18,349 nucleotides of DNA from Oscillospiraceae bacterium. Lineage in GTDB: Bacteria > Bacillota_A > Clostridia > Oscillospirales > Oscillospiraceae. Below the pieces are notes generated by a model. It ran no database searches. It was given only the letters and a program-made list of their open reading frames with translations, and was not told where the DNA came from. Of the stretch, positions 15,168 to 18,349 are shown in pieces. Location of the stretch: contig JAFVPA010000006.1 in assembly GCA_017505505.1 (NCBI GenBank), positions 1-18,349 on the forward strand. The letters run 5' to 3'. Position numbers and translations under genes: made by a program. The first letter of the stretch is position 1. Each line of letters opens with the position of its first letter.

Positions 15168-15207
15168 TTGTCCATTTCCGTCCTTGTAATTGATCTAAGG
15201 AGGAATT

Positions 15208-15714
15208 ATGAAGAAAAATAAATTAAATGTCAAAAAGATGGTCATGTGCGCCATCTTCGCAAGTCTGGCCTTTGTCCTGAACACCTTTGTGTATTTCCCG
15301 GCAATGGCGCCCTTTCAGCACTTCGTGGATGTGGTGGCAGCAGTATTTCTGGGTCCCTGGTGGGCCTGCCTCAGTGCGTTCCTGTGCGGCATTATGCGGA
15401 TGATGTCCGGCAGAACCATTCAGGCGGTGACAGGCGCTGTCTTTGGCCCCATCCTTGGCGGCCTGCTGTGGAAGAAGACAAAGAATATCTATCTGGTCTG
15501 TGTTGGTGAAATTATCGGTACGGGAATCATCGGGGCCCTGGCATCTTATCCTCTGATGAAGTGGTTCTATGGACTGGATGCGCAATCGCCTTTGTATTAC
15601 ATTCCTTTCTACACCCCGTCTGCGGTGGTAGGCGGCATCATGGGCGTAATGGTGCTGCTGATCTTGAAGCGCGCTAAGGTTCTGGATCGGTTCCTGGCAG
15701 AGTTGGAGCGGTGA
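15208..15714 (+). CDS. thiW: ThiW, ECF-transporter substrate-binding (S) component for thiazole precursor
   Basis: The 168-residue membrane protein matches ThiW, the S component thought to import hydroxyethylthiazole through a shared energy-coupling-factor module (EcfA, EcfA', EcfT), none of which is in the window. The sequence shows about five or six hydrophobic segments and family features: NTFVYFPAMAPFQHFVDVVAAVFLGP near the N-terminus, GRTIQAVTGAVFGPILGGLLW in the centre and EIIGTGIIGA after it. A positively charged N-terminus (MKKNKLNVKK) begins the protein. AAGGAGG lies just before the ATG. It is the first gene after the TPP riboswitch, and thiM follows at once, so imported thiazole can be phosphorylated directly. 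Confidence 0.92.
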   Translation: MKKNKLNVKKMVMCAIFASLAFVLNTFVYFPAMAPFQHFVDVVAAVFLGPWWACLSAFLCGIMRMMSGRTIQAVTGAVFGPILGGLLWKKTKNIYLVCVGEIIGTGIIGALASYPLMKWFYGLDAQSPLYYIPFYTPSAVVGGIMGVMVLLILKRAKVLDRFLAELER

Positions 15715-15716
15715 GT

Positions 15717-16541
15717 ATGGAATTTGAAAAGGCAATGATGCTGGTTCGGGAGAAGAAACCGCTGGTTCAGTGCATCACCAATGTTGTCACCGTCAATGAC
15801 TGCGCCAATATCATTCTGGCTTCCGGCGGCAGTCCTACCATGGCAAGCCATCCGTTGGAAGTGGAGGAAGCAGTTGAAGGTGTTCAGGCTTTGGTATGCA
15901 ACATGGGAGCCATTGATAAGATCGATTCTATGATCCTTGCTGGCAAAGCGGCAAACCGGCTGGGAAAACCTGTTGTTCTCGATCCCGTTGGAGCCGGAGG
16001 AACACAGCTTCGCCGGGAAGCCGTCAAGCGGCTGCTGGAAGAAGTCCGCTTTACCGCCATTCGGGGAAATGCCTCAGAGATCCGATACCTGGCAGGACAC
16101 AAATGCACCGGCAGCGGCGTGGATGTCAGCAACCTGGACGAGATCACAGAAGAAAAACTGGATGCAGCGGTTGCCATGGCAGAGGAGTTGGCAGAAAAGC
16201 TCCATACAGTGATCGCTATTTCCGGAAAAATCGATGTAGTTTCGGATGGGAAACGGAGCTGTGTATTGCGAAACGGCTGCGCTACCATGGCCCGGATCAC
16301 CGGCAGCGGCTGTATGCTGACAGCGCTGATCGGTGCCTTTTGCGGAGCCTGTGAAGACTCTTTCTTTGCGGCCTGCAGCGCTATGGCAGCCATGGGCATC
16401 AGCGGTGAAATCGCAGAGGCAAAGCGGCTGCGCAATGGTACCGGAAATGCAACCTTCCGGAATGACCTGATTGACGCGGTCTTCAATCTTACGGAAGAAG
16501 GACTAAGACAAGGAGTACGCTATGAAATTTACAAAAGATGA
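15717..16541 (+). CDS. thiM: Hydroxyethylthiazole kinase
   Basis: ThiM phosphorylates 4-methyl-5-(2-hydroxyethyl)thiazole with ATP, the salvage entry for the thiazole half of thiamine. The 274-residue protein has the ribokinase-like fold motifs: QCITNVVTVNDCANIILASGGSPTM is split over 18-42, VVLDPVGAGG lies at 86-95 and RGNASEI at 116-122. The glycine-rich loop TGSGCMLTA holds C199, equivalent to the active-site cysteine of the Bacillus enzyme (C198). The ATG at 15717 is chosen because GGAG (15705-15708) lies eight bases upstream; a GTG at 15711 would be only two bases from it. It follows the thiW stop by two bases and overlaps thiE by 20, so translation is probably coupled. Confidence 0.96.
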   Translation: MEFEKAMMLVREKKPLVQCITNVVTVNDCANIILASGGSPTMASHPLEVEEAVEGVQALVCNMGAIDKIDSMILAGKAANRLGKPVVLDPVGAGGTQLRREAVKRLLEEVRFTAIRGNASEIRYLAGHKCTGSGVDVSNLDEITEEKLDAAVAMAEELAEKLHTVIAISGKIDVVSDGKRSCVLRNGCATMARITGSGCMLTALIGAFCGACEDSFFAACSAMAAMGISGEIAEAKRLRNGTGNATFRNDLIDAVFNLTEEGLRQGVRYEIYKR

Positions 16542-17181
16542 GATCCGGCAGGGAATGCTCCTGTATGCGGTAACGGACCAAAGCTGGCTGAAAGAGGGCC
16601 AGACCTTGCTTTCTGTCTGTGAGGATGTGCTGGCAAACGGAGCCACCTTCTTGCAGATTCGGGAAAAGGATCTGGATGCAAATGCTTTTGAAACGGAAGC
16701 GGCGAAGCTGAAGGTTCTGTGCGCCCGGTACAAAGTTCCCTATGTGGTCAATGACAGCGTGGAAATTGCCCTTGCCATTGATGCTGACGGTGTCCATGTG
16801 GGCCAGTCGGACATCAAAGGCCGGGATATCCGCAGCATCATCGGCCCGGACAAAATCCTGGGCATTTCCGCAGGAACGGTTGAGGAGGCCATTGCGGCAG
16901 AAAATGCCGGTGCTGACTACATCGGTGTTGGTGCCGTGTTTGGAACCAGCACCAAGAAGAACGCACGGAATCTGACGGTGGAAAAGCTGAAAGAAATCAG
17001 TAACGCCGTGTCCATTCCCGTGGTTGGCATCGGCGGTATCCATGCTAAAAATCTGATGGAATTGTCCGGCAGCGGTGTGGATGGGGTTGCGGTGGTATCT
17101 ACCATCTTTGCTGCGGAGGATCCCGGCAAGGCGACCGCTGAACTTCTTACCCTCGCCAAAGAAATGGTGGCTCATGGATAA
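16522..17181 (+). CDS. thiE: Thiamine-phosphate synthase
   Basis: ThiE joins hydroxymethylpyrimidine diphosphate with thiazole phosphate to make thiamine monophosphate, releasing pyrophosphate. The 219-residue TIM barrel carries the expected motifs: QIREKDL (45-51), VVNDSVEIAL (75-84), DGVHVGQSD (89-97), GTSTKKNA (141-148, where many homologues have T-x-TK) and VVGIGGI (167-173). AAGGAG lies ahead of the ATG, inside the end of thiM. It unites the products of the flanking thiM and thiD. Its last eight bases overlap the start of the HAD gene. Confidence 0.96.
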   Translation: MKFTKDEIRQGMLLYAVTDQSWLKEGQTLLSVCEDVLANGATFLQIREKDLDANAFETEAAKLKVLCARYKVPYVVNDSVEIALAIDADGVHVGQSDIKGRDIRSIIGPDKILGISAGTVEEAIAAENAGADYIGVGAVFGTSTKKNARNLTVEKLKEISNAVSIPVVGIGGIHAKNLMELSGSGVDGVAVVSTIFAAEDPGKATAELLTLAKEMVAHG

Positions 17182-17806
17182 GAAGTTTGCCATCTTTGAT
17201 ATGGATGGGACACTGATCGATTCCATGGTCTTCTGGAAAAACCTTGCGACCGAATATTTAAGCAGCAAAGGAGTCAAGCAGATCCCGGAGAACATTCTGG
17301 AGCGGATCAAGCCCATGACCATGTCGGAATCCGCAGCGCTGTTTCAGCAGGAATTTGGCCTCTCCGGTGACCCGGAAGCAGAGATGAATGCCGTGATGGA
17401 TGCACATTACAGAAACGACATTCCCCTGAAACCCGGTGTGCGGGAATATCTCCAAATGCTGCGAAGCAGGGGCGTTCGGATGTGCGTCGCCTCTGCAACG
17501 GCAGAGCATCTCATGGAAGCCTGTCTGAAGCGCCTGGGAGTCCGGGACTATTTTGTATTTCTGCTTTCCTGCGAAACGGTAGGCGCCGGGAAAAGAAGCC
17601 CCCTTGTTTACCAGGAATCTGCCAAAAGGCTAACTGCTGCCCCGGCAGAGATTGCCGTATATGAAGATGCCTTGTATGCCCTGCAAACTGCTAAAAGTGC
17701 GGGATACTATGTGGTTGGCGTGTATGACGACAGTGCCGCAAAAAACTGGCAGACCATCGAGCATGTCGCAGACGAAGTCATCTTAGATTGGGAGGAAACA
17801 GTATGA
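17174..17806 (+). CDS. HAD-superfamily phosphatase in the thiamine operon
   Basis: The 210-residue protein is a beta-phosphoglucomutase-type HAD hydrolase. Motif I is DMDGT with nucleophile D9 and acid D11, motif II is S107 in CVASAT, motif III is K140 in AGKRSP, and motif IV is E164-D165 in VYEDAL. An alpha-helical cap spans about 15-85. Such enzymes remove phosphate from small metabolites. The gene overlaps the thiE stop by eight bases and the next gene by four (ATGA), so it belongs to the thiamine unit. Its likely substrate is thiamine monophosphate, or a by-product such as hydroxymethylpyrimidine phosphate; this is inferred from context only. No thiamine monophosphate kinase is seen. The ATG at 17174 is preferred to far upstream in-frame starts that lie inside thiE. 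Confidence 0.85.
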   Translation: MDKKFAIFDMDGTLIDSMVFWKNLATEYLSSKGVKQIPENILERIKPMTMSESAALFQQEFGLSGDPEAEMNAVMDAHYRNDIPLKPGVREYLQMLRSRGVRMCVASATAEHLMEACLKRLGVRDYFVFLLSCETVGAGKRSPLVYQESAKRLTAAPAEIAVYEDALYALQTAKSAGYYVVGVYDDSAAKNWQTIEHVADEVILDWEETV

Positions 17807-18099
17807 GCGCAAGCATTGCCATTCAGGTATTGCCGAAAGTGGAAACCGACGGGGAAGTTGTCCGCATCGTCGATGATGTGATCTCCTACATCCAGAGCAC
17901 CGGCCTTAATTATCAGGTGGGAGCCTTTGAAACCACCATCGAGGGCGAAAGCTACGAGGAACTGATGGATATTGCCAAAGAGTGTCTGAAAGTGGCTGTC
18001 CGTTCCGGTGCACCCAAGGTGTCGGCTTACATTAAGGCAGTTCACCGTCCGGATGGCGATATCCTGACCATCGAACAGAAAACATCCAAATATCAATAA
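17803..18099 (+). CDS. MTH1187/YkoF-like thiamine-binding protein
   Basis: The 98-residue protein matches the MTH1187 (DUF77) family, small ferredoxin-fold proteins related to YkoF that bind thiamine or its pyrimidine. The most typical stretch is YQVGAFETTIEGESYEELMD, then VAVRSGAPKVSAYIKAVHR. In other bacteria such proteins accompany pyrimidine or thiamine ABC transporters (ThiXYZ, YkoEDC). None is seen here, so it may buffer or deliver the ligand to the enzymes of this operon or a distant transporter. GGAGG lies seven bases upstream, and the ATG overlaps the HAD stop codon. Confidence 0.85.
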   Translation: MSASIAIQVLPKVETDGEVVRIVDDVISYIQSTGLNYQVGAFETTIEGESYEELMDIAKECLKVAVRSGAPKVSAYIKAVHRPDGDILTIEQKTSKYQ

Positions 18100-18101
18100 A
18101 A

Positions 18102-18140
18102 GATTGCCACACCACTTAAGTGGACTGGCTCGCAATGACA
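18102..18140 (-). repeat. Dispersed palindromic repeat, single arm
   Basis: Read on the minus strand, it starts TGTCATTGCGAGCCAGTCCA and ends GTGTGGCAATC. It matches the left arm of the element at 2620-2657 over most of its 39 bases, and contains its own small palindrome CCACTTAAGTGG. It lies inside the thiamine operon between two genes. Confidence 0.75.
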
Positions 18141-18203
18141 ATAACGAATCAGCGGTACATTGGGGGCACCACCTTGTATCGCTATACAAAAGGAGAATGT
18201 ATT

Positions 18204-18349
18204 ATGAAAACAGCATTATCCATCGCTGGCAGTGATTGCAGCGGAGGCGCCGGTATTCAGGCCGATCTGAAAACAATGACCATGAATGGTGTTTATGCCA
18301 TGAGTGCCATTACCGCACTGACGGCGCAGAACACGACCGGCGTAACAGC
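18204..18349 (+). CDS. thiD: Hydroxymethylpyrimidine (phosphate) kinase, N-terminal part (truncated by window edge)
   Basis: ThiD phosphorylates hydroxymethylpyrimidine twice, giving the diphosphate that ThiE uses. About 48 residues are visible, with the diagnostic opening [21 protein letters not shown] and then [20 protein letters not shown]. The rest, about 220 residues, lies beyond the window. AAAAGGAG precedes the ATG with eight bases of spacing. A short inverted repeat, TTGTAT (18174-18179) and ATACAA (18184-18189), sits just before this ribosome site and could affect it. The 104-base gap to the previous gene, partly filled by a dispersed repeat, is the widest between genes after thiW in this operon. 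Confidence 0.95.
   Translation, partial: MKTALSIAGSDCSGGAGIQADLKTMTMNGVYAMSAITALTAQNTTGVT

Overview
The window looks like a chromosomal stretch from an anaerobic, moderately GC-rich Firmicute, most likely a gut member of the Clostridia (Oscillospirales-like). This rests on a pyruvate:ferredoxin oxidoreductase, strong AGGAGG ribosome sites, textbook sigma-A promoters (several with exactly 17-base spacers), a TPP riboswitch, an ECF-type thiazole transporter and short dispersed palindromic intergenic repeats. The genus is a guess.

Layout. (1) 1-839, minus: the N-terminal quarter of nifJ, with its promoter, divergent from (2) 1078-2592, a YifB/ComM-type AAA ATPase. (3) 2620-2747: a dispersed palindromic repeat, followed by a consensus promoter driving thiI (4-thiouridine synthetase) and an overlapping pncC/cinA C-domain gene. 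(4) 4498-4757: a nested inverted-repeat element, then a two-way terminator shared with (5) a membrane-anchored leucine-rich-repeat protein (minus, 4805-6532). (6) 6657-8150: a lone SF3 (P4/D5-type) replicative helicase gene bracketed by a near-perfect inverted repeat, which looks like a compact mobile or self-replicating unit or its relic. (7) tex (minus, 8208-10346), divergent from (8) a tRNA-Ala(CGC) with its own promoter and terminator.

(9) 10745-14894: a SorC/DeoR-type sugar regulator followed by a four-gene operon: a DhaL-like and a DhaK-like kinase subunit, an LsrF-family aldolase/thiolase, and a small VOC-fold-like protein. A palindrome of the form TAACA-N2-TGTTA recurs at the regulator promoter and twice ahead of the operon. 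I read this as an inducible catabolic module: the two-subunit kinase phosphorylates a short ketose or dione-like substrate and the LsrF homologue cleaves it, with the regulator sensing a phosphorylated intermediate. The substrate is not known to me. This is the best candidate for an undescribed pathway.

(10) 14924-18349: a thiamine salvage operon under a TPP riboswitch with two successive terminator hairpins: thiW, thiM, thiE, a HAD phosphatase, an MTH1187/YkoF-like thiamine-binding protein, and the start of thiD. The genes are closely packed or overlapping up to the small binding protein; a second copy of the dispersed repeat then separates it from thiD.
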